Shown piece after piece: positions 1 to 6,998 of a DNA stretch of 10,714 nt. The notes beneath the pieces were generated by a model that worked only from the letters and a program-made list of their open reading frames with translations, was not told the origin of the DNA and searched no databases. Every line of letters begins with the position of its first letter. Positions within the stretch are counted from its first letter, which is position 1. The stretch lies in assembly GCA_030688135.1 (NCBI GenBank), contig JAUYIW010000075.1, positions 1-10,714 of the forward strand. The letters run 5' to 3'. A program made the position numbers and the translations under genes. Source of the stretch: Candidatus Uhrbacteria bacterium. GTDB taxonomy: Bacteria; Patescibacteriota; Patescibacteriia; UBA9934.

Positions 1-540
1 AAGGTCGAGTTCCAGTCCTTCATTTGCCGAGCTTTCTACAAGATCCAATGTATCAAGGTTTTCAAGGCATGAAGTAAATTTTTTCACATCTAGTTCAAGC
101 TCTTTAGCGATTTCAGTGTATAGTTCTGCGCCAAGTTCATATTGGTGGCTCATTAGAAAGTCATAGTATGGCCAAAATGCATCTTGATTCTGCGCGCACC
201 TGGCCGCAATGGCGGCACGAGCTGATTCATTATTCAGGGTGCTGTTTGGAAAATCTTTCCAAGCGACTAGCACTTCATTTGGGAATTCTTGAAGCAATGT
301 AGAGAGCGAAGTAGAAATGCTTGCGCTTGTTTCATTTGCAAAGTCACCAAAGAAAACTATTACAACATTTGGATTTGCACTTCCTGTTGTTGGGTCGGTT
401 TTTTGAATTCCGTTGTCTTCCATAAACGCTGGAAGCTCAGGTTCTAGGTTAGCTACCATTGACGCTAAGACAATCATTACAACAAAAACTACTACTAAAG
501 TTATCACTGACTTTTTTGATATTTTGGATTGCCGGAGCAT
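1..540 (-). CDS. Membrane-anchored DsbA/thioredoxin-fold protein lacking the CxxC, 3' end off the window
   Basis: This frame is open from the ATG at 540 to the left edge (180 codons visible). Residues 11-30 form one hydrophobic segment after a basic start (R3, K6, K9, K10), so the protein is probably anchored with its domain outside the membrane. The rest fits the DsbA-like 'thioredoxin_4' pattern: a strand ending in FFGDF (63-67), then a helix, then RCAQNQDAFWPYYDFLM (114-130), which matches the usual A-CA-Q-FW-YHD-L region, then FTSCLE (155-160). In active relatives DF is followed by xCPxC; here residues 68-72 are ANETS, so both catalytic cysteines are replaced (N69, S72). Only C115 and C158 remain. 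Disulfide exchange by the usual mechanism is therefore unlikely, and a binding or structural role is inferred. The start lies one base after the stop of the beta-propeller gene, so the two are probably co-translated. The fold assignment is good; the function is unknown. Confidence 0.75.
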   Translation of the reverse strand, partial: MLRQSKISKKSVITLVVVFVVMIVLASMVANLEPELPAFMEDNGIQKTDPTTGSANPNVVIVFFGDFANETSASISTSLSTLLQEFPNEVLVAWKDFPNSTLNNESARAAIAARCAQNQDAFWPYYDFLMSHQYELGAELYTEIAKELELDVKKFTSCLENLDTLDLVESSANEGLELDL

Positions 541-541
541 T

Positions 542-1741
542 TTAGTCTAAATAGATTGCGTTAAGTCTTCCGCGACTGTCTGTGAAGTACAAGGTTTTAC
601 CGTTTGTGCTAATCATTAGGTCAAACATTTGCATGTCAGAAATTGGAGTAGCTACAAGTGTTGCTCGACTAGAGGATAGATTAACAAGATAGACATCGTC
701 GGGTGCTGTTACAAGCCTGGAATCTTCTCCTGAATAGTTTGGAAGTTCTCTTGGAACTGCACAGTAGGCAGTTGTTTCAGAAGCGAATGTACATTTTTCA
801 ACCCAGGTTTCTAAAGAGAATTTTTTTCTATTTTCACCAACGTCGTTACCTGAAGCGCTAACGAACCAAAGCGATGGTCGGTAGCTATTGCCAGAATCGG
901 CGATTGAGTAAAGCAAATAGTTGCCACTTGGTGACCAAAGCCCAGAGAAATTACTGCCTTCAAGAACTAAAGCACCAACCGCTTCTCCGTCTGTGCCGAT
1001 TAAGTAGATTTGTTGTCGACCAAAGCCGGTTTGTACATTACCGGTTGAAGAGAAGCCGACCACGGTATCATTAGGTGACCAATTAACTTCTACCTTATCT
1101 GCATTTGTGCCAAGAGCTGCAATAGCCTTTGTTTGCGAGCCGTCAGACGATGTAATTACAAGCGCCCTGCTGTTAGGGTCGGTATTTATACTTTTACTGA
1201 CTATCTCTTCTCCATCAGGAGAAAAGTCAAAATCTTGCCAGTGGCTAGGTAGATTAGTTTGGGACTCGGTTACAAAGTCATAAACAATGTTTGAGCCATC
1301 TGGAAACTCAATTACAGCCTGATCCCCACCGTCTGCAAAAACTACTGATTCAGCTTCTGGAAATTTAGTTTCTGAAAGCGCTACAATGTCTCCACTTGAA
1401 TCAATGGTATAAAATTTACCATCGGTGGGATTATAAAATGCAATTGAACCGCTCGCTGTTAGCGTCGGCTCTATAACCATAGAGGACGTAAGCTGAACAG
1501 GAATTACTTCACCCTCGGCAGGTGCAGATGGTACAAGTACTTCGCCTCCTCCAACATCAACCGTTGGCACAAAGCCTTCTTCTGCTCCTGTTAATCCACC
1601 AACTACAGCTTCTTCTCCCGGCGCTTCTTCTTCAACAACGGTTATTCCGCGAATGGTAAGAAAGTATAACAGCAAGCCAATAAGTCCGGCGCTCACAATT
1701 AGCGCTACAAGGCCAAGTATCATTTTTAGTCGTTGACTCAT
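542..1741 (-). CDS. Membrane-anchored beta-propeller protein with PD40/TolB-like repeats
   Basis: A 399-residue protein. Residues 8-29 are one transmembrane helix after a basic tip (R4, K6), giving an N-in, C-out anchor. Residues 36-80 are a low-complexity linker rich in Glu, Gly and Pro. From about residue 95 to the end, beta-rich repeats carry the PD40-type signature: FSPDGEEI (173-180), WSPNDTVV (221-228), WSPSGNYL (269-276) and ISTNGKTL (377-384). This suggests a TolB/DPP-IV-like propeller of about six blades outside the membrane. C317 and C327 lie close together and could form a disulfide. No enzymatic motif is visible. Such domains usually bind proteins or ligands, so a cell-surface or envelope scaffold is inferred. 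The start ATG is 12 bases after the stop of the upstream envelope gene, and the stop is one base before the DsbA-like gene. There is no clear ribosome binding site. The family call is fairly firm; the role is unknown. Confidence 0.8.
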   Translation of the reverse strand: MSQRLKMILGLVALIVSAGLIGLLLYFLTIRGITVVEEEAPGEEAVVGGLTGAEEGFVPTVDVGGGEVLVPSAPAEGEVIPVQLTSSMVIEPTLTASGSIAFYNPTDGKFYTIDSSGDIVALSETKFPEAESVVFADGGDQAVIEFPDGSNIVYDFVTESQTNLPSHWQDFDFSPDGEEIVSKSINTDPNSRALVITSSDGSQTKAIAALGTNADKVEVNWSPNDTVVGFSSTGNVQTGFGRQQIYLIGTDGEAVGALVLEGSNFSGLWSPSGNYLLYSIADSGNSYRPSLWFVSASGNDVGENRKKFSLETWVEKCTFASETTAYCAVPRELPNYSGEDSRLVTAPDDVYLVNLSSSRATLVATPISDMQMFDLMISTNGKTLYFTDSRGRLNAIYLD

Positions 1742-1753
1742 AAGAAGTTAGTG

Positions 1754-2683
1754 TTAGATTGTGAATACATCTACTATTTCTGAGATAATCATTATAAATA
1801 ATCCAAACCACGCAAGTATTATATTTATTTGAATGAATGCGGCTAGTAGGAAGAAAAATAGTATAACTGCGTAGAGCACAGACATCCAAGAAGTTCCTTT
1901 CTGCATGTTGAGCGCATTCGGTTCGATTAAGTTCAGCGGCGGGCCCTTAAAAAAATCTTTTGAAAGTGCTTCCGACGCTCCTTCAATGTCACCACTTGTA
2001 GCGCTACTAATAGCATCACCCGAATTCATGCCTGCGGTTATGAAGGTTTTAATCACTTGGAAGAATGTTGCAAAAGAACCTAGCCAAACCCAGAATCCGC
2101 CATCTTCGTGTGGAATATCAATTGCGCTTCCTCTTCCGAATAAGTTCGATGCCATGTCGCGAGCTTCATCCTTAAGCTTTTTGCTCATTTTTTTCATTGC
2201 CTTATCAACCATTGCGTCTTTTTGTTTTTGCATTGCTCTACGAAGGGGAATTCTGCCAGGGGCAGTGGCTTGAAGCTGTCGATCTTGCGCTGAGAGATTC
2301 CGGATATTTTGCATTGACTCTCTTTCAAAGCCACCGTTCAGATCCGTAGCTTCAGAAATTATTGGTGGGAGCGTGATATTTGCTGTTTCTTCTTTTATGG
2401 ATTGTCTTTGTGTGGCAAGATTTGCTTTATTTTGCGCTTCCTTTTGCTTGCGCTCTTCTGCGCTTGCAACGCCCATTGGATACATTTGAGATTCGGTAAT
2501 ACCGCTTGACTCGGTTGGCCTGGATGCTATTGCTTTCTGAGACCCTCCTGAACGAGATTTAAAAGGTAAAACTTGTCCAGCTTTCTTTTTGGCTACTTTT
2601 GCACGATTAAGCTCCGCCGCATACTGACGCGGCGCTGCTGATCCTGCTGATGTGGCAGCCAAAGCTGTTGCCATAAATAACAA
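1754..2683 (-). CDS. Hypothetical secreted or membrane protein with hydrophobic C-terminus
   Basis: I do not recognise this 309-residue protein. It begins with a short hydrophobic stretch resembling the core and cleavage region of a signal peptide (MATALAATSAGSAA). A long, polar, Lys/Gln/Glu-rich region with likely helix and disorder follows (20-185), with a strongly basic patch at 145-175. Residues 197-217 are hydrophobic or amphipathic, and 268-303 are hydrophobic enough for a two-helix membrane hairpin. The start is uncertain: the first usable codon is TTG at 2683, and an ATG lies at 2674. The frame stays open further up to a stop at 2720-2722, and those codons (TKLSTTIILLF) would make a better signal peptide but contain no normal start. 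It lies 12 bases before the beta-propeller gene and follows clpC across a large inverted repeat. It probably works in the envelope with the two genes after it. Confidence 0.65.
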   Translation of the reverse strand: MLFMATALAATSAGSAAPRQYAAELNRAKVAKKKAGQVLPFKSRSGGSQKAIASRPTESSGITESQMYPMGVASAEERKQKEAQNKANLATQRQSIKEETANITLPPIISEATDLNGGFERESMQNIRNLSAQDRQLQATAPGRIPLRRAMQKQKDAMVDKAMKKMSKKLKDEARDMASNLFGRGSAIDIPHEDGGFWVWLGSFATFFQVIKTFITAGMNSGDAISSATSGDIEGASEALSKDFFKGPPLNLIEPNALNMQKGTSWMSVLYAVILFFFLLAAFIQINIILAWFGLFIMIISEIVDVFTI

Positions 2684-2684
2684 A

Positions 2685-2736
2685 ATAATAGTAGTGGATA
2701 ATTTTGTGACAGCCCACGATTATCTACTACTATTAT
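2685..2736. terminator. AT-rich 18-bp inverted repeat after clpC (possible terminator or operator)
   Basis: Arms 2685-2702 and 2719-2736 are complementary at 17 of 18 positions, around a 16-base loop. Read on the minus strand the stem lies 21 bases after the clpC stop and is followed by TTTGTTATTT, so it could be a weak intrinsic terminator for lemA-htpX-clpC. The stem is mostly A-T and the T run is broken, so termination is not certain. The repeat touches the start of the next gene, so it could instead be an operator or attenuator for the envelope genes. Confidence 0.45.
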
Positions 2737-2756
2737 ACTCTAAATTTTCCTGAAAG

Positions 2757-5270
2757 TCAGGCCTTTTCTATGTGTAAATGTCCATCTTTCGTAGCCTTTA
2801 ATTTAAAGGCTTTTTTTACCGCAGTTGAATCAAGTAAGGCCTGCGCTAAAGGATGTTCAATTTGTTCTTGAATAATCCTTTGAATTTCTCTAGCTCCTAG
2901 CTTAGCAGAAGCTTTTCCTGCAATATGTTTAAGAACAGCATCTGAGAAGAGTAGATCTGTTTTATGTCTATTTAATCTGTCTTTTAGTTCAAAAAGCTGC
3001 TTTCTTGCAATGGCTGCTAGTGCGTCAGCACTTAGTTGCTCAAAAATACAAATATGATCGATCCTGTTTACCAACTCGCGTTTAAAGCGATCTTCTAAAA
3101 GTTCTCGCAAATCTTGATTGCGTATTTTTTTAACTTCATCAGTCTTTTCATTGAATCCAACTCTACCACGTTCAAATCGTTCACTACCAACATTTGTGCT
3201 CATGATAATTATTGAGTGTCGGAAGGTTATTTTTTTACCGGTAGCATCTGTTAGTGAACCGTCATCTAGAATTTGAAGTAAAAGGTTTTGAACATCGGAA
3301 TGTGCTTTTTCAAGTTCATCAAACAAAATTACGCAGTACGGATTATTTTTTACAAAGTCTGTTAGCTTTGTTCCTTCTCTGTAACCAACATAACCAGCTG
3401 GGGCACCGATCAGTTTAGATATTGAAAATCCCTCAGAATATTCTGACATATCAAGTCGCAAGAATGATTCTGAAGTATCGAACAATGTTTTTGAAAGTGT
3501 TTTTGCAAGTTCGGTTTTTCCAACACCGGACGGTCCCATAAAAAGGAAAGATGCCTGAGGTCGGTCAATTTGAGCTATGCCAAGTTTTGCTCTTCGTATT
3601 GTATTTGCAACCATGCTAAGAACATGACTTTGCCCAATAATAGATTTCTCTAGTTCACCTTCAAGATTTTTAAGTTTTCTCTGCTCGTCTAGGCTTAAAG
3701 TTTTCAATGGAATATCTGTCATTTCAGAGGCAACATTCTGCATTTCTTTTACTCCAATTTTAACATATGTATTGTTACGCTTGGTTGAGTTAAGTGCATT
3801 AATGTCCGCTATAAGAGTATCTTCTTCAGTTTTTAGTTGAGAGGCGTTATCGAACTGTTCATCGAGCACTGCTTGGCGTTTTTTATCGCGCACATGCCGA
3901 AGCGCAATTCGCTTTTTCTGTAGCTCTGATTGATTCTTCGAAGATTTTCGTTTTATATTTGCTCCAGCTCCGGCTTCATCGAGTAAATCAATTGCCTTGT
4001 CTGGAAAGAACTTACCACTCATGTAGCGGTCTGACAGATCAAGAGCTGCTTCGATAGCTTCATCAGAATATGAAACACGATGGTGCTTTTCGTAAAATCC
4101 TCTAACGCCGTAAAGAATTTTACGAGTTTCTTCAAGGCTCGGTTCGCTAACTTTTATAGATTGAAATCGTCGCTCAAGAGCGCCATCGGTTTCTATGGTT
4201 TTCTTAAATTCTGTTGGAGTTGTTGCTCCTATGCAACGAATGTCGCCTCTTGCTAATGCCGGCTTTAGAATATTCGCTGCGTCGAGCGACCCGGAAGCAG
4301 AGCCTGCGCCCATTAATGTATGAGCTTCATCTATAAACAAAATAATTTCTGGTCGTTCTGTAACTTCTTCTACAAGTTGACGAAGTCTTGACTCAAACTC
4401 GCCTCTGTACATTGTGCCGGCAACCATAGCTGTTAGATCAAGCCTAAAAATTCTTTTATCAGCAAGTATATCGGCAGTGTTTCCTTCTACTATTTTTTTT
4501 GCAAGGCCTTCCACGATTGCAGTTTTACCAACTCCAGGTTCTCCAACAAGAATAGGATTGTTTTTTGATTTTCTAGAAAGGATTTTCATCATTCGCTGAA
4601 TTTCGTGTTCACGTCCAATAATTGGATTTACTTTATTCAAAATTTCTTCAGTCGTGAGTTCTTCTGAAAAGAAATCTAACGCAGGAGTTTTGCTTTCATC
4701 AGGCTTTTCACCAAACGGATCGTCAAGGTCAAAAGGTAGCTGATCCCAATCGGGTAGGGCAGGAGTTGAAAGCGCTGATTTATCGGGCAATTCAGGGAAT
4801 GAAGAGCTTGCTTGAAAAACTGTATTAAGATTCCGGATTATAATTTTTGTATCGATTTGTGCTTTTTCAAAATATCTTAAGATTTCAGAAGAAGGTTCTT
4901 GAACTAGGCCAGAAAGAAGATGCTCTGTTCCAATATATTTATGTTCGTAAACGTTTGCAGTAAGCACTGCTTTTTCAATAACACGTTTTGATGATTCAGA
5001 AAGTACGGGCACTGCTGTTTTTGGATTATGTTGAAGCAAGTCGTCAGCCATTTCAAATTCAGATTCTGAAAAGTCTTCAAAGTACTCTTTTTTTGCACCG
5101 GCCTTTTTAAGAACTTCCGCGGCAACCGAACCTTCCTCTGTTGCGAGAGCCCAAAGGAGATGGGTTGGCTGAATGTTCTCATCATTTTTTTCTACTGCTA
5201 CGCAAAGAGCGCGCGTGAGCACGTTTTTCAAGTGGTTGTTAAATTTTGAAACCATTTCGTCCATATGCAT
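2757..5270 (-). CDS. clpC: ClpC-type AAA+ unfoldase, ATPase subunit of Clp protease
   Basis: An 837-residue class I Clp/Hsp100 ATPase that unfolds substrates, normally feeding them to ClpP. The order is: double Clp N-domain (about 8-150); a variable acidic linker (155-208); D1 with Walker A GEPGVGKT (243-250), pore loop around Y288, Walker B ILFIDEA (310-316) and arginine finger in LERRF (365-369); a short middle domain with UVR-like sequence (about 449-490); D2 with Walker A GPSGVGKT (579-586), Walker B VILFDE (647-652), NRID (735-738) and sensor-2 GAR (792-794). The short middle domain excludes ClpB. The VGF at 704-706 sits where ClpC carries its ClpP-binding loop, so partnership with ClpP is likely, although no clpP lies here. 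The start ATG overlaps the htpX stop by one base (TAATG); a second in-frame ATG follows two codons later. The stop is TGA. Cytosolic. Confidence 0.93.
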   Translation of the reverse strand: MHMDEMVSKFNNHLKNVLTRALCVAVEKNDENIQPTHLLWALATEEGSVAAEVLKKAGAKKEYFEDFSESEFEMADDLLQHNPKTAVPVLSESSKRVIEKAVLTANVYEHKYIGTEHLLSGLVQEPSSEILRYFEKAQIDTKIIIRNLNTVFQASSSFPELPDKSALSTPALPDWDQLPFDLDDPFGEKPDESKTPALDFFSEELTTEEILNKVNPIIGREHEIQRMMKILSRKSKNNPILVGEPGVGKTAIVEGLAKKIVEGNTADILADKRIFRLDLTAMVAGTMYRGEFESRLRQLVEEVTERPEIILFIDEAHTLMGAGSASGSLDAANILKPALARGDIRCIGATTPTEFKKTIETDGALERRFQSIKVSEPSLEETRKILYGVRGFYEKHHRVSYSDEAIEAALDLSDRYMSGKFFPDKAIDLLDEAGAGANIKRKSSKNQSELQKKRIALRHVRDKKRQAVLDEQFDNASQLKTEEDTLIADINALNSTKRNNTYVKIGVKEMQNVASEMTDIPLKTLSLDEQRKLKNLEGELEKSIIGQSHVLSMVANTIRRAKLGIAQIDRPQASFLFMGPSGVGKTELAKTLSKTLFDTSESFLRLDMSEYSEGFSISKLIGAPAGYVGYREGTKLTDFVKNNPYCVILFDELEKAHSDVQNLLLQILDDGSLTDATGKKITFRHSIIIMSTNVGSERFERGRVGFNEKTDEVKKIRNQDLRELLEDRFKRELVNRIDHICIFEQLSADALAAIARKQLFELKDRLNRHKTDLLFSDAVLKHIAGKASAKLGAREIQRIIQEQIEHPLAQALLDSTAVKKAFKLKATKDGHLHIEKA

Positions 5271-6160
5271 TAAATTCCCATTGTTCTCAATTTTTGAATA
5301 CGCTCATCGATTGGAGGGTGCGTTGAGAATGCGCGTTGAAACCATGAGTTTTCAGCTTTTTTAGAGCCAAACGGATTTGAGATAAATAAATGTGCTGTTG
5401 CGTGGTTTGCCTTTTTTAAAGGCAAACTGTTTTCTTTAATCTTTTCTAATGCCGAAGCAAGTCCTTCCGGATGGCGCGTTAGTAAAGATGCAGATGCGTC
5501 CGCAAGGTATTCTCTGGCTCGCGATATGGCAAGTTTGATCAGCTGAGCAATTAAAGGAGATAGAACGGCCACAGCGATTCCTATAATAAGAAATACGATT
5601 GCGGCCTGTCCTTGTTTGCGGTCGGAGTGAATGCCAATTCGAAGTAATAGATCCGCAATTAGCATTACAATACCAACTAAGATTACTGTTATGGTCATCA
5701 CACGAATATCTAGATTTTGAATATGTGAAAGTTCGTGTGCCGCAACGCCTTCAAGCTCAGTTTTATTAAGAACTCTTAAAATACCTGTTGTAAATGCCAT
5801 CGATGCATGTTCCGGATCACGACCGGTTGCAAAAGCGTTTGGACTTGGGTCATTGATTACATATACCTTAGGCATTGGTAGTCCTGCGGCGATAGTAAGA
5901 TTTTCTACTATATTCCAAAGATCGGGTGCTTGCTGTTTTGTGATTTGTTTTGCACCTGACGTTATGAGCACAGCCTTGTCACCGGCATAATAGCTAATGA
6001 GTGAAAAAACCGTGGAGAATATTGTTCCAAAAATAATCGATGCATAAATATCGACATTCATCATAAGGCCACCAATGTAGAAAAGCACTACAATAAGCAC
6101 TGACACGGTGGTAACAAGAAACCAAGTTTTTCTTTTGTTAGCTTCAATTTCCTTGTACAT
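5270..6160 (-). CDS. htpX: HtpX-like membrane zinc metalloprotease (M48)
   Basis: An integral-membrane protease of the M48 family that degrades damaged membrane proteins, with its catalytic domain facing the cytoplasm. With the start at MYKEIEANKRKTWFL, the usual HtpX beginning, it has 296 residues. Two transmembrane helices lie near 15-32 and 38-59. The zinc site HELSH is at 142-146, followed by two hydrophobic helices (about 154-175 and 187-211) and the third zinc ligand E217 in SRAREYLAD. The C-terminal FSTHPPIDERIQKL block is typical. The frame also stays open to a TTG at 6199, but those 13 extra codons coincide with a hairpin and do not match the family, so ATG 6160 was chosen. It is the second gene after lemA (65 bases) and its TAA overlaps the clpC ATG. 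Pairing of LemA and HtpX is common in bacteria. Confidence 0.92.
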   Translation of the reverse strand: MYKEIEANKRKTWFLVTTVSVLIVVLFYIGGLMMNVDIYASIIFGTIFSTVFSLISYYAGDKAVLITSGAKQITKQQAPDLWNIVENLTIAAGLPMPKVYVINDPSPNAFATGRDPEHASMAFTTGILRVLNKTELEGVAAHELSHIQNLDIRVMTITVILVGIVMLIADLLLRIGIHSDRKQGQAAIVFLIIGIAVAVLSPLIAQLIKLAISRAREYLADASASLLTRHPEGLASALEKIKENSLPLKKANHATAHLFISNPFGSKKAENSWFQRAFSTHPPIDERIQKLRTMGI

Positions 6161-6170
6161 AACTACATAG

Positions 6171-6207
6171 GGCGACAACATTACTGTCTCGAAAGACAAA
6201 AGTCGCC
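6171..6207 (-). promoter_or_regulatory. Two-part hairpin between lemA and htpX
   Basis: Outer arms GGCGAC/GTCGCC (6171-6176 with 6202-6207) enclose an inner perfect 5-bp stem (6185-6189 with 6194-6198). Read on the mRNA strand, the inner loop is UUCG. The hairpin ends 10 bases before the htpX ATG and is followed by an ATG-TAG start-stop pair (6168-6163). It could tune translation of htpX relative to lemA or act as a processing or stability element. No T run follows, so a terminator is unlikely. Confidence 0.45.
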
Positions 6208-6225
6208 GCCCTGTAAAAAGACAAA

Positions 6226-6777
6226 TTAGAATTTTACTTCCGGAACTACTTCACTACCTGCTGGTGCATCAAAGAATTCATATTTCTTAAAGCCTAGCAT
6301 TCCTGCGATCATGTTTGTAGGGAATACCTGAACTTTAGTATTGAAGTCACGAACATTTCCGTTATAGAAGCGCCTAGCTGATTGAACTTTATCTTCAGTA
6401 TCAACAAGCTCTTTTTGCAGATGTAAGAAGTTTTCCGAGGCTTGAAGTTGAGGATAGTTTTCAGAAACCGCAAAGAGTGACTTTAGAGCGCCCGAAAGCA
6501 TATTCTCGGCTTCAAAATGTTCGCCGGGAGTTTTCGCCTGAATTGCATTTGCTCGAGCTTCTGTAACCTTTGTAAACACGTTGTCTTCGTGCTTTGCGTA
6601 TCCTTTCACCGAGTTTACGATGTTTGGAATAAGGTCGTATCTTCGTTTCAGCTGAACTTCGATGTCTGACCACGCTTCGTCAACGCGATTTCGTGTCTTG
6701 ATTAGGCCGTTAAAAACTGCGATGAGCCAAATCGCTATAACAGCGACTACACCCAATATGATAAATATAAGTTCCAT
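6226..6777 (-). CDS. lemA: LemA family protein
   Basis: A 183-residue membrane protein of the LemA family: a short outside N-terminus, one transmembrane helix at about 3-22, then a long helical bundle. The family signature NGLIKTRNRVDEAWSDIEVQ (23-42) followed by LKRRYDLIPNIV is clear, and the C-terminal tail ending PEVKF is typical. LemA proteins often sit next to HtpX-type proteases; their biochemical role is not settled, and a helper or substrate-delivery role is inferred. The frame stays open to a GTG at 6825, but those 16 extra residues would come from the 3' arm of the leader hairpin and are not family-like, so the ATG at 6777 is taken as the start. There is no Shine-Dalgarno sequence. 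It is the first gene of lemA-htpX-clpC and is preceded by the structured leader. Confidence 0.93.
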   Translation of the reverse strand: MELIFIILGVVAVIAIWLIAVFNGLIKTRNRVDEAWSDIEVQLKRRYDLIPNIVNSVKGYAKHEDNVFTKVTEARANAIQAKTPGEHFEAENMLSGALKSLFAVSENYPQLQASENFLHLQKELVDTEDKVQSARRFYNGNVRDFNTKVQVFPTNMIAGMLGFKKYEFFDAPAGSEVVPEVKF

Positions 6778-6791
6778 AGAGTTTATTTTAT

Positions 6792-6919
6792 CTTGAATTA
6801 CGAAACTCGCGATCTTTGCGTTCACGGGCGCCCGTCGCCCCGTTCTCCCTACGTTTTAGTAGGGTTCACGGGGATCGACAGCCCGTTCACGCAAATTTCA
6901 TCGAGTTTTGTAATTCAAG
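6792..6919 (-). ncRNA. Structured leader RNA of the lemA operon, copy 1 of a repeated element
   Basis: The whole 128-nt segment folds back on itself. Paired blocks are 6902-6919 with 6792-6809 (17 Watson-Crick pairs plus one G/T apposition), 6881-6895 with 6815-6829 (13 of 15 pairs), 6876-6879 with 6834-6837, 6868-6873 with 6838-6843, and 6859-6864 with 6847-6852. The tip loop on the mRNA strand is TAAAAC. It ends 14 bases before the lemA ATG. Sequence and fold match the element in front of murD2 (9913-10022): the 31-base 3' part has 27 identities, including GGGCGCCCGTGAA (6833-6821) and AAGATCGC, and the 30-base 5' part has 24. Several stem pairs differ by compensating changes, which points to a selected RNA fold. 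I do not recognise a known riboswitch class. A palindromic mobile repeat is the main alternative. Confidence 0.7.
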
Positions 6920-6951
6920 GTATTTTAGGGACTTAATTATTGCCCCTAGAT

Positions 6952-6980
6952 TTGCTGACTTAGTGAGTTAGGGTTATATT
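6952..6980 (+). promoter_or_regulatory. Candidate sigma-70-type promoter for the phosphomannomutase-murL operon
   Basis: TTGCTG (6952-6957) and TATATT (6975-6980) are separated by 17 bases, the ideal spacing for a housekeeping promoter. Transcription would begin near 6987 and leave a leader of nearly 180 bases before the ATG at 7165. It is a pattern match only, in an AT-rich region where chance matches are common. Confidence 0.4.
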
Positions 6981-6998
6981 AGTGTTAGATCTTAGGTG

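Noticed and set aside
1905..2273. Plus-strand open frame of 122 codons inside the minus-strand envelope gene.
   Set aside because: It mirrors a coherent protein with signal-peptide and membrane features on the other strand; no start signal or family resemblance.
3085..3120. An AAGATCGC match with nearby AACTTTT in clpC, as a third copy of the RNA element.
   Set aside because: It is within conserved ClpC coding sequence, and the GGGCGCCCGTGAA core and stem arms are absent.
4904..5185. Second minus-strand frame inside clpC, and a plus-strand one at 5173-5364.
   Set aside because: They overlap the well-conserved Clp N-domain and the htpX C-terminus; composition is that of out-of-frame translation.
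6778..6825. N-terminal extension of LemA from a GTG at 6825.
   Set aside because: The 16 extra residues are encoded by the 3' arm of the leader hairpin and LemA proteins normally begin right before the transmembrane helix.
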